A stretch of DNA of 64,000 bases, taken from NCBI GenBank assembly GCA_947652605.1, contig OX393577.1, positions 61,280,108 through 61,344,107 on the forward strand, read 5' to 3'. The position numbers were made by a program, and so were the translations under genes. Numbering within the stretch: the stretch's first letter is position 1; each line of letters starts with the position of its first letter. Source of the DNA: Elmis aenea (lineage: Eukaryota > Arthropoda > Insecta > Coleoptera > Elmidae). Below are positions 38,101-43,849 of this stretch, piece by piece. Below the pieces are notes generated by a model. The model saw nothing but the letters and a program-made list of their open reading frames with translations. It was not told the DNA's origin and searched no databases.

Positions 38101-41039
38101 TTTTAAGCTTATGAAACTACAGAAGATTACTTTAGTAACAAAAAAACTTTTACTTTAAAACTCCTACACTTTATGAAAGCAAACAACTCAAAAGGCATCA
38201 ATCAAATTCTTGAAATGTCTTTCAGAATAAATTGTGAGATCTGCATAATTTAGCAAATAGCGCCAAATAGCCATTATCAAAGTGGGAGAATATTCAAATT
38301 ACAAATATACCTCGAGACGTAATCCAATCACTTTCTAGATATATTTTCTTTTGGTTTCAGGTTCAGAAAATAAAAAATGTTTGGTTAACAATTGATTAAT
38401 GGTACAAAAAATTGTAATTTGGTTTGTTTTGATGGATAGAATCCGGTTCAGTTTGCAGTTGAGTTAAAATGTACCTTTCAAATTATCAATTTTGTAACTA
38501 TAAAAAATTGAAAAGTATCATAATGTTTATTCCAGCAGGCGATTTTGAACTAATTGACGTATCGATATATAAACTGGTTTAGGCACATGCGTCATCTATG
38601 GACTAATAAAGGTATTAGTCGCTGTTGGAACCAGGGGTTTGGAGCGGAGCTGGAGCGCGGAGCAGTGGAGCAATGGGTTTTTGCCCGGAGCGGAAGCGGA
38701 GCCCGGAGCAAAGAATTTTGATTGCTCCACTGCTCCACTTTACTATTATAAACATTTTTTTTTTTTTAATGAATTATTCTCATGGGTATAGTATTTAATA
38801 AAATTATAAATAAACTAAATTTGATTTTTTTGAAGTAAAATTATTATAATGTAACTTTTCTGAATATTAATTCTCATTATTTTGTATTTGAATTTTGAAA
38901 AATTTTAAAGAACTTTTTTTAACTTTTTTAACTGAAGATCAATAATTTGTTCATTTATTTAACTTCACTTGTTTCTTAGGGTCAAATATTGTAATTTTTG
39001 GTCCATTTCCACATATCTTATAAAATTTTAGCTTTGTTTTTAAAAACAAATTTTTAAATAAAAAACTTATTTTATTAATATTTGGAGCGCGGAGCGGAGC
39101 TGGAGCAGACATCTTGATGCCGGAGCGGAGCTGGAGCGGAGGAACTAAAAAATTGGACTGCTCCAAACCCCTGGTTTTGGAACGCTTTAACAACACTGTA
39201 AATGACATTAAGTCTATTTGGTTTATAGAAATTGACGCATCGCAAGTGTACACATCTTAAGCAACCAGAACTAAAATAGGATTGGAAGAGCGATGCACAG
39301 CTACCTAGGGCCACGTTAGCTGTAAACAGCGCACGAGTGTAAAAATCCAGCAATAGTTCTTACCTTCGTTCATGTACTGTTTTTACCGTCCACAAACTAG
39401 TTCATGAATTGATTCGATAACTGCTGGAAGAGCCGACTAACCGTCCGATGACTAAGCAGAGACTTAATAACCAAGTAAATTGATTTAACACTTGATTTTA
39501 AAAAACTAGGGCACCGTTTGAATGTCAAAAACTAGTTGACTTAGTAAAAGCCTACTAACGAAAAAAGCAGCGCAATCATCATATATCTTTATAGAGAAAA
39601 ATCCAAATCAGAAGACTCTTACGTTTAATTTTCATTTATGAATCTATACCTAAATTTGCGGAACACCCTGTATGCAAAAGTGAATTAAATAAATATTATG
39701 CTGACGTAAATTACGAAGGTTAAGTATTATGACGTTACTTGCGGTTTATTTTTAAATGTAAATTTATTTGTGTGGATTTAAACTAGGCTTAAAGACTTGT
39801 GCTGCAGTAGGAATTATTGTGAAAATCGATGCGCATCAAATTTAAAAAAAGTTGCACCGATGCATAAAATCTATAGTAAATACGTATCAGATATAATGGA
39901 GAGAATATGCAAACAAAATATATTTTAATAAGTGCCTCTCGAAAAACTTCCCCCGGTGCTACAGGTTTACCTTACCCTACGGTTGAAAACTGCTGGCTCG
40001 GAGAATTTAAGAAAGTTTTGGGGTATATAATTTTAAAACTTTTGGGTCGTTTGCAGTAATTTTAACCGTAATTTATACCCCAACGACTGCAGTGTGTGAA
40101 GTTACATTTTACCTTCATAAAATTACTTGTATTTGTAAATTTATGGCTGCAGAAAGCTGCTTTAATGTGTACGGTGTACGCGTCTCTCCCGTTCCTATTT
40201 TTACAAGCGTCGATCGTAGCTTGTTTTTACTAGTGCGTTTCCTGCTTTGTTTCTCAGCCCTTTTGTGACTTAAGAGTTTGTTATAAATTATTATTATTAT
40301 TATTTAGTCATGAGTCCTTTTACTGTTAGATGTAGGACTGTGTTATGGAGCCAAAAGCTTTTTTTTAAAGGACATTTCAATTGTTTATAGATTTTTACAA
40401 GCGTCGATCGTAGCTTGTTTCTACTAATGCGCGTCACGCGTTTGTTTCCAAGCCCTCTTTGTGGCTTAACAGTTTGTAATAAATATATCGAGTCAGAAGC
40501 ATTTTTGAACAGAAATCTCAGCTGTTTATCTATCGAACGGAATTCGACCTAATTTTCGTAACTCATAAGACATCTTTATAGCTAAGGCCGCACTGCGGGA
40601 TTTTTGGCTGGAGGGTAGATGGTAGATACACGCCGTCGCCTGGCGACAATCCAGGCGCATTGTTTCACAACAAATTGTCGCCAGGCGACGGCGTGTATCT
40701 ACCATCTACCCTCCAGCCAACCCTCCCGCAGTGCGGCTTTAGCTTATGGGTTCTGTTGGTCGTGGTTAAAGACAATAACTTACCTTCTTCGTCGCTGCCG
40801 ATCATTGAGTACCGTTCGAAACCGCTGAGGTTTCTATGCGTCCCCAAGCCGAAGTCGTCCTTAGTCCATTGCAGTATTCCACTTTTTCCTATAACCCTAC
40901 ATGGAAGGGTAACCCTGGAACCAACAACTGCCGTTTGATCTTGCGGTTCCATGGCAAATTTCTGCTCTTTATATGAGTTGACGGTTACGAATAAGCTTCC
41001 TAACCGAAGAAGAAGGAGCAGGAACTTCCGAGTTGACAT
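1871..41039 (-). CDS. kirre: kirre/duf-like Irre-family Ig adhesion receptor, 5' part (7 coding exons)
   Basis: Exons 40784-41039, 6338-6771, 5459-5738, 5151-5402, 2394-2687, 2210-2329 and 1871-2130 join in frame with GT-AG introns into 632 codons with no stop. The product is a type I membrane protein: signal peptide about 1-22, five Ig domains with cysteine pairs C47/C105, C153/C212, C261/C305, C347/C388 and C430/C487, membrane helix about 509-533, then a cytoplasmic tail that leaves the window. Sequons at N70, N207, N293, N369, N373 and N486. In flies this family (Rst, Kirre; vertebrate NEPH/KIRREL) binds Hibris/Sns (nephrin-type) partners in myoblast fusion, eye patterning and the nephrocyte diaphragm. 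Phrases such as LVTTEDREIELEC, PEGAEV and GVPLAGPV fit Kirre better than Rst from memory; the paralogue call is less sure than the family. Confidence 0.93.
2210..2329 (-). CDS. kirre: kirre coding exon 6 (transmembrane segment)
   Basis: Residues 506-545. A run of about 25 hydrophobic residues (509-533) is followed by CQRQSNKK, a positively charged stop-transfer signal on the inner side. Acceptor AG 2330-2331, donor GTAAGT 2204-2209, both flanking introns in phase 1. The neighbouring introns are only 64 and 79 bp long. Confidence 0.93.
2394..2687 (-). CDS. kirre: kirre coding exon 5 (Ig domain 5)
   Basis: Residues 408-505, a complete Ig domain in one phase-1/phase-1 exon. Cysteines C430 and C487, the core tryptophan at W443 (VVWTFNG), and the closing FGMYNCSVTNPYG, a D-x-G-x-Y-x-C variant. 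Acceptor AG 2688-2689, donor GTAAGT 2388-2393. Confidence 0.93.
3148..3462 (+). mobile_element. Helitron-like nonautonomous element, copy 1
   Basis: Starts with TC after an A (TCTATCTTATATACATAAA), runs through a TTTGTTTGTGTGTTTG tract and the phrase GACCGATCGGGACC, and ends with the hairpin ACCCG...CGGGT (3433-3451) followed by CTAG at 3459-3462 before a T. A 5' TC, a 3' hairpin, CTRR and insertion between A and T without a target duplication are Helitron hallmarks; the layout resembles the insect HINE/Lep1 type. The interior is CpG-rich, unlike the surrounding intron. It has no coding capacity; the open frames on the minus strand are chance. Confidence 0.75.
3467..3787 (+). mobile_element. 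Helitron-like nonautonomous element, copy 2 of tandem
   Basis: Head-to-tail second unit of the same family, only four bases (TATA) after copy 1. Same start (TCTATATTTATAAAAGAGC), same interior, same hairpin, and CTAG at 3784-3787. It differs from copy 1 by small indels in the GC-rich GAGCGCGAGCGC block. Confidence 0.75.
3788..4104 (+). mobile_element. Helitron-like nonautonomous element, copy 3 of tandem
   Basis: Third head-to-tail unit. The 5' TC is replaced by a TATATATA run that links it to copy 2, and CTAG stands at 4101-4104 before a T. Tandem arrays like this are expected if a rolling-circle replication fails to stop at the 3' end signal. Confidence 0.72.
5151..5402 (-). CDS. kirre: kirre coding exon 4 (Ig domain 4)
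   Basis: Residues 324-407. The Ig domain has C347, W359 and C388 in ETAGRYYCKA. It is shorter than the others, as usual for Ig4 in this family. Acceptor AG 5403-5404, donor GTACAC 5145-5150. The upstream intron is only 56 bp. Confidence 0.93.
5459..5738 (-). CDS. kirre: kirre coding exon 3 (Ig domain 3)
   Basis: Residues 231-323, starting VKYAPKVTV in phase 0. C261, W274 (YRWF) and C305 (DAIVKCEV). The exon ends with LDIS and one base of the next codon at a strong GTGAGT donor (5453-5458). Acceptor AG 5739-5740. Confidence 0.93.
5765..6305 (-). repeat. Intronic minisatellite with higher-order structure
   Basis: Degenerate units of about 34 bp, consensus near TTGATCCAGGATCAAACCCC then TGAGGAACCCAAAA, repeated about 16 times. 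A higher-order period of four units is visible: CCAAAATAAAT(G/T) starts at 5806, 5942 and 6079, and the AAATTAAT variants recur at the same 136-137 bp spacing. The array fills intron 2 (5739-6337) almost to its splice sites, about 26 bp from exon 3 and 32 bp from exon 2. Confidence 0.88.
6338..6771 (-). CDS. kirre: kirre coding exon 2 (rest of Ig 1, Ig domain 2)
   Basis: Residues 86-230. It opens with GDFSLDIYPVMLDDDARYQC, completing Ig1 (C105), then the linker VTVLVPPDPPKI and Ig2 with C153, W166 and C212. This second half of Ig1 joins exon 1 only in phase 1, which fixes the exon pair despite a 34-kb intron. Acceptor AG 6772-6773, donor GTACAT 6332-6337. Confidence 0.94.
7152..7749. repeat. 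Fold-back element in kirre intron 1, arms about 250 bp
   Basis: 7152-7402 and 7500-7749 are reverse complements with scattered mismatches; shared landmarks are TTTTGCGATCGCGTTGGCCA, AAACGGTTCCGGAGAAAA and ACTAAATGTTTTCCAGAG. The loop is about 97 bp. No terminal motif of a known superfamily and no coding capacity. It lies about 380 nt upstream of the exon 2 acceptor. Confidence 0.88.
7750..11193. other. Intron 1 sequence without recognisable gene
   Basis: AT-rich. At 9020 a single MITE terminus reads TA then CAGGGTGTTTCTTAA, and about 250 bp after it look element-like (GGGGGTCTTTCATATAC, CGGAGTTACACCCCC), but I could not find the partner end. Nothing else supports a gene or repeat; the short open frames have no recognisable protein. 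Confidence 0.5.
11194..11569 (-). repeat. Interspersed repeat C, copy 1 (one MITE-like end)
   Basis: About 380 bp, the reverse complement of 49379-49763. It ends on the right with GAGAACCCTG before TA, a variant of the CAGGG MITE terminus. Shared blocks: TTTGCCCTAATTTAACCGAA and ATGCGAAACGTCGCATGG. The second terminus is not visible in either copy. Confidence 0.8.
11570..17227. other. Intron 1 sequence without recognisable gene
   Basis: Mostly unique-looking AT-rich DNA. Small points: a 24-bp direct repeat built on GGTAAGCAAAAAGCACA / GATAAGCAAAAAGCACA at about 12342 and 12425; a poly-A tract at about 14605; a lone MITE-like end TAGGGTGTTTACTGAAAG at about 16095. No open frame here resembles a protein I know. 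Confidence 0.5.
17228..17462 (-). pseudogene. RNase H-bearing non-LTR retrotransposon remnant, copy 1
   Basis: Minus-strand translation gives MVPRAHEYIRKREGLAKIG then TPFFGPEPAVGTSYGTAKRC and HIAHWKK, the segment at and after the RNase H domain of I/R1/LOA-type elements (the FFGPEP...SYGT...HW pattern). It is a short piece with both ends broken. It overlaps by about 60 bp in element coordinates with the plus-strand piece at 19863 and is covered fully by the copy at 61560. Confidence 0.7.
18740..19080 (+). pseudogene. Jockey-type reverse transcriptase C-terminal remnant
   Basis: Frame one reads KPVWTYGIQLWDCAIKSNKD then KIQVFQNSVPR, and after a shift VDAPWYYRN, then EEIKKFAEKHEG-like sequence and LLDNVGSK. 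The Y-G-I-Q-L-W and A-P-W-Y words are typical of the region after the RT domain of jockey-clade LINEs. At least two frameshifts; dead. Confidence 0.65.
19240..19580 (-). pseudogene. Non-LTR retrotransposon linker fragment (EN-RT spacer)
   Basis: Minus-strand translation gives LTVWWMEEV and, after a shift, KGDWTKYLKTSIPEGYNYYK then QQRKIADRIVLGKKQRARKN. A W-W-x-E-E-V start followed by a lysine-rich helix (YxxYKxQRKxxxR) is the usual spacer between endonuclease and RT in RTE/CR1-like elements. The long hydrophobic open frame on the plus strand over the same bases is only its antisense shadow. Confidence 0.5.
19863..20262 (+). pseudogene. RNase H-bearing non-LTR retrotransposon remnant, copy 2 (3' end)
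   Basis: Translation with one frameshift: MLRMSRVKIRAATGLVTGHC then GLNEH, CRGCGEEEETPLHVICQC, EGFTPYRRRLLRMEKANQEE, ending LYLGG and a stop. The zinc-binding C-x2-C...H-x3-C-x-C near the C-terminus matches I/R1/LOA-type ORF2. It continues the segment seen at 17228 but on the opposite strand. The 3' UTR phrase GGTCGCAGTACAGGAA is shared with the copy at 61560. Confidence 0.75.
20263..21298. other. Intron 1 sequence without recognisable gene
   Basis: An open frame of 96 codons at 20881-21171 (plus) has no feature I recognise and no support beyond length. Otherwise AT-rich and unremarkable up to the RTE insertion site. Confidence 0.4.
21299..21311. repeat. Target-site duplication, left copy (RTE insertion)
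   Basis: ATACATTTAGCAA, identical to 23814-23826 and directly abutting the RTE body on both sides. Confidence 0.88.
21314..22332 (+). pseudogene. RTE endonuclease C-terminal half plus linker
   Basis: Open from the truncation point. Endonuclease landmarks are STYFQRKDIYKGTWRSPDGK, NQIDHILIE and the catalytic D-H in DADTDHFIVGARV (the C-terminal SDH motif). This follows the CFDP2/BovB-like pattern of RTE endonucleases; the N-terminal catalytic residues are lost with the truncation. Then comes a lysine/glutamate-rich linker with WFDEDCKKELEERKKLR. The frame leaves the coding path at an A7 run (22297-22303), after which RT coding continues in the -1 frame. Not functional as an endonuclease. Confidence 0.85.
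22299..23798 (+). pseudogene. RTE reverse transcriptase, C-terminal part
   Basis: Uninterrupted for about 500 codons after the frame break. RT motifs in order: KSPGTDRI, NYRGISLLNVAYKI (motif 2), CGFRKGRSTTDHIF, VDFRQAYD (motif A, first aspartate), GVRQGDPMSANLFSIVLE (motif B), LAFADDLVLI (motif C, the F-A-D-D box at about 22984-22998), KTKYM and YLGAVF. The tail has YACETW, RLRWLGHTERM and GRKRRGRPKARW, standard for RTE-like ORFs. All catalytic aspartates are present, but the protein lacks its endonuclease N-terminus, so it cannot drive its own insertion. Confidence 0.88.
23814..23826. repeat. Target-site duplication, right copy (RTE insertion)
   Basis: ATACATTTAGCAA, directly after the (AT)n tail; identical to 21299-21311. 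Confidence 0.88.
23827..24477. other. Intron 1 sequence, nothing recognised
   Basis: Ordinary AT-rich DNA between the RTE insertion and the nested MITE block. No repeat ends or coding potential seen. Confidence 0.4.
24917..25507. mobile_element. Second inverted-repeat element in the nest
   Basis: Ends TTAAGTTTGATC / GATGAAACTTAA. The arms pair through CATCACATAAATAAA-like blocks and through the inner pair GGGCAATACAAATTTGAGAT (25083 on) versus its complement near 25286-25310. About 590 bp, non-coding. It directly abuts the left arm of the outer element and the left end of the third element. Confidence 0.75.
25508..27289. mobile_element. Pogo/Tigger-like TA-type element (third in the nest)
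   Basis: Termini CAGTGAGCTCGCGTTATAAG and exact complement (27266-27289), TA on both sides. Subterminal 13-mers of the form (C)GATATAAGCAACT or GTTATAAGCAAC repeat at least six times at the left and three at the right, as expected for transposase-binding sites. CAGTGnnCTCG-like ends resemble pogo/Tigger elements; without a transposase the assignment stays tentative. It is split by the next element. Confidence 0.8.
26035..26906. mobile_element. Innermost TA-type MITE of the nest
   Basis: Ends CAGCGTCATTCAAAAAGTC and complement, TA duplicated on both sides (26033-26034 and 26907-26908). The word ATTCAAAAAGTCTGCAAC also occurs internally as a direct copy (about 26313) and as an inverted copy (about 26590), so the element is itself built from duplicated ends. 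Non-coding. Confidence 0.85.
27734..28680. other. Intron 1 sequence, nothing recognised
   Basis: AT-rich. A lone MITE terminus CAGGGTGTTGCAGGAGG follows TA at 28636. No coding or paired repeat ends seen. Confidence 0.4.
28690..29064 (-). repeat. Repeat A, copy in minus orientation
   Basis: Reverse complement of most of the repeat A units at 42496, 45941 and 56444: the GTGGTGCGTCAGGGGTGTGG and TAACGCTACTGGTCGCCGAA blocks and the long central hairpin are all present. It ends at CTATTGGTAG, the mirror of the CTACCAATAG start of the other copies; the palindromic ATTATTAC block next to that end is deleted. Another partial hairpin arm follows to about 29115. Confidence 0.85.
29120..30061. other. 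Intron 1 sequence, nothing recognised
   Basis: Two overlapping minus-strand open frames (29322-29799) of about 70-114 codons have no family resemblance I can name. Left as non-coding. Confidence 0.4.
30070..30914 (+). mobile_element. hAT deletion derivative, family with CCCGGGATCC subterminal repeats
   Basis: Perfect 8-bp target duplication GTCACAAC (30062-30069, 30915-30922) flanks ends TAGGGTTTC / GAAACCCTA, with longer partial pairing. Next to each end sit arrays of the palindromic words CCCGGGAT and GGGATCCC. 845 bp long. It keeps the last part of a hAT transposase, so it is an internally deleted copy of a larger autonomous element. A second copy begins at 63472. Confidence 0.92.
30457..30615 (+). 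pseudogene. hAT transposase C-terminal dimerisation segment
   Basis: Reads LLDALKTISPTSIETERAFY then AAGLFVNKLRKRLID, an in-frame stop, and STDHLCFLKSHYKNSL before TAA. P-T-S-x-x-x-E-R-x-F-x-A-A-G and the closing H-x-x-x-F-L-K-S are the hallmark of the hAT C-terminal dimerisation region (Dimer_Tnp_hAT). It lies inside a hAT-type insertion. The catalytic DDE part is deleted. Confidence 0.85.
30923..32694. other. Intron 1 sequence; two MITE ends near 31.97 kb
   Basis: Around 31960-32003 two terminus-like words stand close together, GAGATACCCTGTA and GGCCACCCTGTA, so one truncated MITE probably carries a second end. The left partners were not found. Otherwise no feature. Confidence 0.45.
32825..33558. 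mobile_element. TA-type MITE, nearly complete palindrome
   Basis: Ends CAGGGTGTAGACTCGGAT and complement, TA on both sides. Pairing extends about 300 bp inward on each side (CTAATTATTTTAGA, AAATACGTTTTTTGTAGAG, CCTTGGAATTATG blocks), leaving a loop of roughly 120 bp. 734 bp, non-coding. It lies inside the ACCGGT hAT element. Confidence 0.92.
33606..33713. repeat. Small fold-back with TTCGGAGTTTATCCGCG arms
   Basis: The arm TTCGGAGTTTATCCGCG pairs with CGCGGATAAACTCCGAA about 45 bp later; the loop contains the palindrome CCCTATAGGG and GCCGAAACGTCG. Origin unknown. Confidence 0.8.
34428..38623. other. Intron 1 sequence; a zinc-finger relic but no gene
   Basis: 34560-34970 is noticeably richer in G+C than its surroundings and may be the 3' UTR of a retroelement, but no coding part is attached. 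A possible transposase zinc-finger relic is listed separately at 35380. The rest is AT-rich with no recognised content. Confidence 0.4.
35380..35466 (-). pseudogene. Possible PHD-like zinc-finger relic of a transposase
   Basis: The minus strand reads RCFSCLKWTHNSCEGL then KSDAVHICVYCKR. The spacing C-x2-C-x5-H-x3-C ... C-x2-C with K-W-x-H is the pattern of the C-terminal PHD-like finger of some DDE transposases (pogo/jerky type) and retroelement proteins. A stop lies just upstream in frame and no other domain is visible. Weak call based on spacing only. Confidence 0.35.
38632..39173. mobile_element. hAT-type nonautonomous element, family with GGAGC repeats, copy 1
   Basis: Ends CAGGGGTTTGGAGC / GCTCCAAACCCCTG. 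Both sides carry many GGAGC/GCTCC words (GGAGCGGAGCTGGAGC). Left flank GTTGGAAC, right flank GTTTTGGAAC, i.e. an 8-bp duplication with a two-T difference. Interior AT-rich and non-coding. The same family, inverted, is at 44308. Confidence 0.85.
39174..40196. other. Intron 1 sequence, nothing recognised
   Basis: A lone MITE end GGAACACCCTGTA at about 39660-39672. No coding potential seen. Confidence 0.4.
40197..40520. repeat. Tandem duplication, period 194 bp
   Basis: ATTTTTACAAGCGTCGATCG starts at 40197 and 40391; the copies stay alignable through GTAGCTTGTTTxTACTA, AAGCCC and TTGTRATAAAT. The second copy is partial. It lies about 260 bp inside intron 1 from exon 1. Confidence 0.85.
40580..40744. 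repeat. Perfect-looking hairpin, 71-bp arms, just after exon 1 donor
   Basis: 40580-40650 and 40674-40744 are reverse complements with four mismatches; landmarks GGCCGCACTGCGGGA, GGAGGGTAGATGGTAGATAC and GTCGCCTGGCGAC. The loop is 23 bp. G+C-rich against an AT-rich intron. It probably is a small fold-back transposon, but target duplication is ambiguous (AGCT at each end is itself palindromic). Confidence 0.92.
40784..41039 (-). CDS. kirre: kirre coding exon 1 (start, signal peptide, half of Ig 1)
   Basis: ATG at 41037-41039 opens MSTRKFLLLLLRLGSLFVTV, a clear signal peptide (about residues 1-22). Mature sequence begins near YKEQKFAMEPQDQTAVVGSR, the strongly conserved N-terminus of Rst and Kirre, with C47 of Ig1 and QWTKDDFGLG. 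The exon ends SDEE plus one base at donor GTAAGT (40778-40783). It is the only start that gives a signal peptide. Confidence 0.94.
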
Positions 41040-41060
41040 ATTGATTGTCTTTATTTATAT
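41040..41060 (-). other. kirre: kirre 5' UTR segment in first coding exon
   Basis: Between the acceptor AG (41061-41062, behind a CTTTTTTTGTTC tract) and the ATG lie 21 noncoding bases. The acceptor means at least one upstream noncoding exon exists to the right of 41060. Confidence 0.75.
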
Positions 41061-41419
41061 CTGGAACAAAAAAAGTTGGAATAAGTCAAGGTGTAATTTA
41101 TTGTACTTGTAAGCAACAATAATATGCAATTGTTCTCCATTTTTTGGTCATTTTAAGCTTATTTATTTGACATTTGGATTGATCTTATTTTAACCCATTA
41201 TCAGCCATTGCCCTATATTTGTGGCTTTAGCAGTTGGCTGTATAAAAATAATTACCTAGTGTTTTAATTTGGCGATTTCTTCACAAGTGAATTTTTCTGT
41301 GTGATCTCGTAAACCGTTCTAATTTATTTTAGTGGAAATAGAAAAAAGAAATCACAGGTGTATTTTTTCATCGTTTATTTTTTGTGTCCCATAAATAGGA
41401 CGATGGCTTAATATACTAT

Positions 41420-42345
41420 ACATATTTGAGATTTGGGGCCTTCGAAAGAGATGAAAAAAAGACAACTAGTGGATATTTTGGCTACCAGTTTGATACATCC
41501 AATAAAATTTTAATTGTAAAATGGAATGACAATAAACCAGTGAGCTTCGCAACGAATTATAGTTCAATCAAAACTCTTTCATCAACGAAAAGATTTTCCG
41601 CCCGAAAAAAAAATTAGTACAAATTGGTGTTCCAAAACTAATAAGCGAGTATAACTCGTATATGGGAGGTGCTGATTTACTCGACAAGCAAATATCTTTG
41701 TAAAGAATAAAGATAAGATCAAAAAAATGGTGGTGGTCATTATTTACACAAATGTTAGATATAGCTGGGGTAAATACTTGGAGACTATCAACTCGTCTAC
41801 CCAGAGGAAACGTTTCCATAATGGACGTTAGCAAAAAAATTACTCTAGCGTATTTATCAAAATGTTCAACATCTCGTGAAAGGACAGGTTCAAAAAATAA
41901 AAAATACTAGAAGGAAGGGCAGCTTGAGTGTAAGATTTAATCATAGCAACCATCTAATAATAAATATATATAAAAGTCCAGCCTGACTCTGTCTGTGACT
42001 CTATCTGTAACGCATGAATATAGTAACGCAGTAAACTACTACGGGTTCATTTGACCGACTGAGTTGTGTCTAATGAATCGTAAATTTTTACTCACCGGTA
42101 ACATAACAGTGTCTAACTTGCAGCTCACGGTATTATAAAAAGTAATAGTTTAAATTTAAGATATACAATATTCCCGTCCTAGGACGGGTTACGTGCTAGT
42201 AGCTATAGAAACCCAAAGGCGATGTGCAGCGTGCGGGAAAAAAACAACAAGGATTTGCAATAGATGTGATGTACCTTTACATGACAATTGGTTTGCCCCA
42301 TTTCATAATTGTGTATATTACTTAACTTTTCTGTTATATTAAAAA
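41420..42345 (+). pseudogene. piggyBac-type transposase remnant, C-terminal part
   Basis: Plus-strand pieces: YQFDTSNKILIVKWNDNKPV, ISEYNSYMGGADLLDKQISL then a stop and RIKIRSKKWWWSLFTQMLD, NTWRLSTRLPRGN. After a Helitron-like insertion comes ETQRRCAACGKKTTRICNRC then DVPLH, the cysteine-rich C-terminal finger of piggyBac/PGBD4 proteins. E-Y-x-x-x-M-G-G-x-D-x-L-D (the last catalytic D region) and K-W-W-W are diagnostic of DDE_Tnp_1_7. Stops and shifts show it is dead. It lies about 360 bp upstream of exon 1 in the 5' intron, antisense to kirre. Confidence 0.85.
41953..42199 (+). mobile_element. Helitron-like element of a second family, inside piggyBac remnant
   Basis: Begins TC after A (41952), then TAATAATAAATATATATAAA; ends with the perfect hairpin CCCGTCCTAGGACGGG, then TTACGTG and CTAG (42196-42199) before a T. 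No target duplication. Removing it nearly rejoins the piggyBac reading (a one-base shift remains), which supports the boundaries. 247 bp, non-coding. Confidence 0.75.
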
Positions 42346-42495
42346 AAATAATATCATACACTGCGCCATTGTCCCAAAAATGGGACGTCCCATAAATTAA
42401 CGAATAAAAACAATTTGTTTAAGTTTAGTGTTTTTCTCATAAATTAACCAATTTGTACAAAAAAAAACTATACATTTTCTTAAAATAGAATTGTA

Positions 42496-43063
42496 CTACC
42501 AATAGGAGCATTATTACACGGTAATAATTTTACATTCCCCTGTCAGATGTTGATCCTCCTGTCAAATTTGCGTATTCGACCAATAACAAACTCAGATTTC
42601 CTTGAAACGACCGATAAACATCATAAACTGATAATATCCTTTTCTCAATTAACAGCGTTTATTGGTGGTTTCTAAGAAATCTGAGTTTGTAGTCGAAAAC
42701 ATAAATTTGGAGAGGGAATTAAATATTTTGGTCTTGATAATTTTTTGACGAATTTCGGCGACCAGTAGCGTTACTTTAATGTAGATTAAACCACACCCCT
42801 GACGCACCACTCTGACAGTACTTGTAAAATTTGACATAATATACATTTAATTTGGCAGGTAGGTTAGGTGAAGAAAATGTTCTGACAAAATATAATTCGT
42901 GCATTGCAAATAATCTATAATTTTTGACAAATCTTCACTCATGCGTTGAATCAGAAAAAATCACTCGTGAATTCGTGCACTAGTGCTTTTTAGCTCAACT
43001 TACAATCGGGCATATTTACCAAAAATTATCGATAATTTTCAAAGCACTATTACTACTGATAAT
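42496..43063 (+). repeat. Repeat A, copy at 42.5 kb
   Basis: Starts CTACCAATAGGAGCATTATT; contains the ATTATTACACGGTAATAAT palindrome, a central hairpin with arms of about 45 bp (AACTCAGATTTC...GAAATCTGAGTTT), the GCGACCAGTAGCGTTAC block, and ends near CTGATAAT. In this copy the 3' small hairpin is interrupted by about 30 extra bases (TCACTCGTGAATTCG). Confidence 0.88.
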
Positions 43064-43849
43064 ACGTATTCTTTATATTTTGTGTCGTGTATTGTACAGA
43101 TATTAATTATAAGCGCGCGAAAAACGTAATTTAACTTGATGATATACAAAAATGAGGATGTATTGTCCTGTTGAGCTCGGTGACGACATATATCCGTTTT
43201 AATAAAGTCGCAGGGTATATGGTGCCCGCGACGGCATCAGCGTTATTTAGGTTGTGTCAGCGTGTGGCCTGAGTTATGGAGATATAGGTAAATCAAATGT
43301 AGGGTACTCAACACCCCGTTGATGGGCTACAATGCTGGTATATACTGCAGCACATGTATAAATCATTGCTATCGTTCATCGTATAGATGTTCGGATGAGC
43401 CTCATATCCTACCACCAGAGATGTATTTAGTTGAATTTAGTTACGGATTTGTACAATAAATAAACGTTTTTCGGGTAATAACTCATAAATTTTAAATTTG
43501 AACTACTTAAATTAGTTTCAGTAATATAACCGAGATGACTGATATTTTCTACGCATATCAGAAAATTGGTTAGCAAAAATTGGATAGAAAATTAGGATCG
43601 AAGAGAAAAAAAGTGAAGAAAAATTAAGACAACACGGGAAGATAAATAGGGAGAGATAGAAGAAACAGTAGTCAGTTGGAAAGAGTTAGCCAATGGTAGC
43701 AAAAGGTAGAGAAACATAATCAAAAATTAGTAAAACATACCTCTACAACAACAGGCATAAGTGGACTTGGTTAAAAAGAAGAAATGAATATGAAAAAACA
43801 GGAGTGGTATGAGAAAATCGTCACATTTAAAACAAAGCCTATATCTTTA

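Noticed and set aside
42345..42420. piggyBac right terminus with TTAA near 42396
   Set aside because: No matching inverted end could be found near 41191 (TTAACCC), so the element's boundaries are not claimed.
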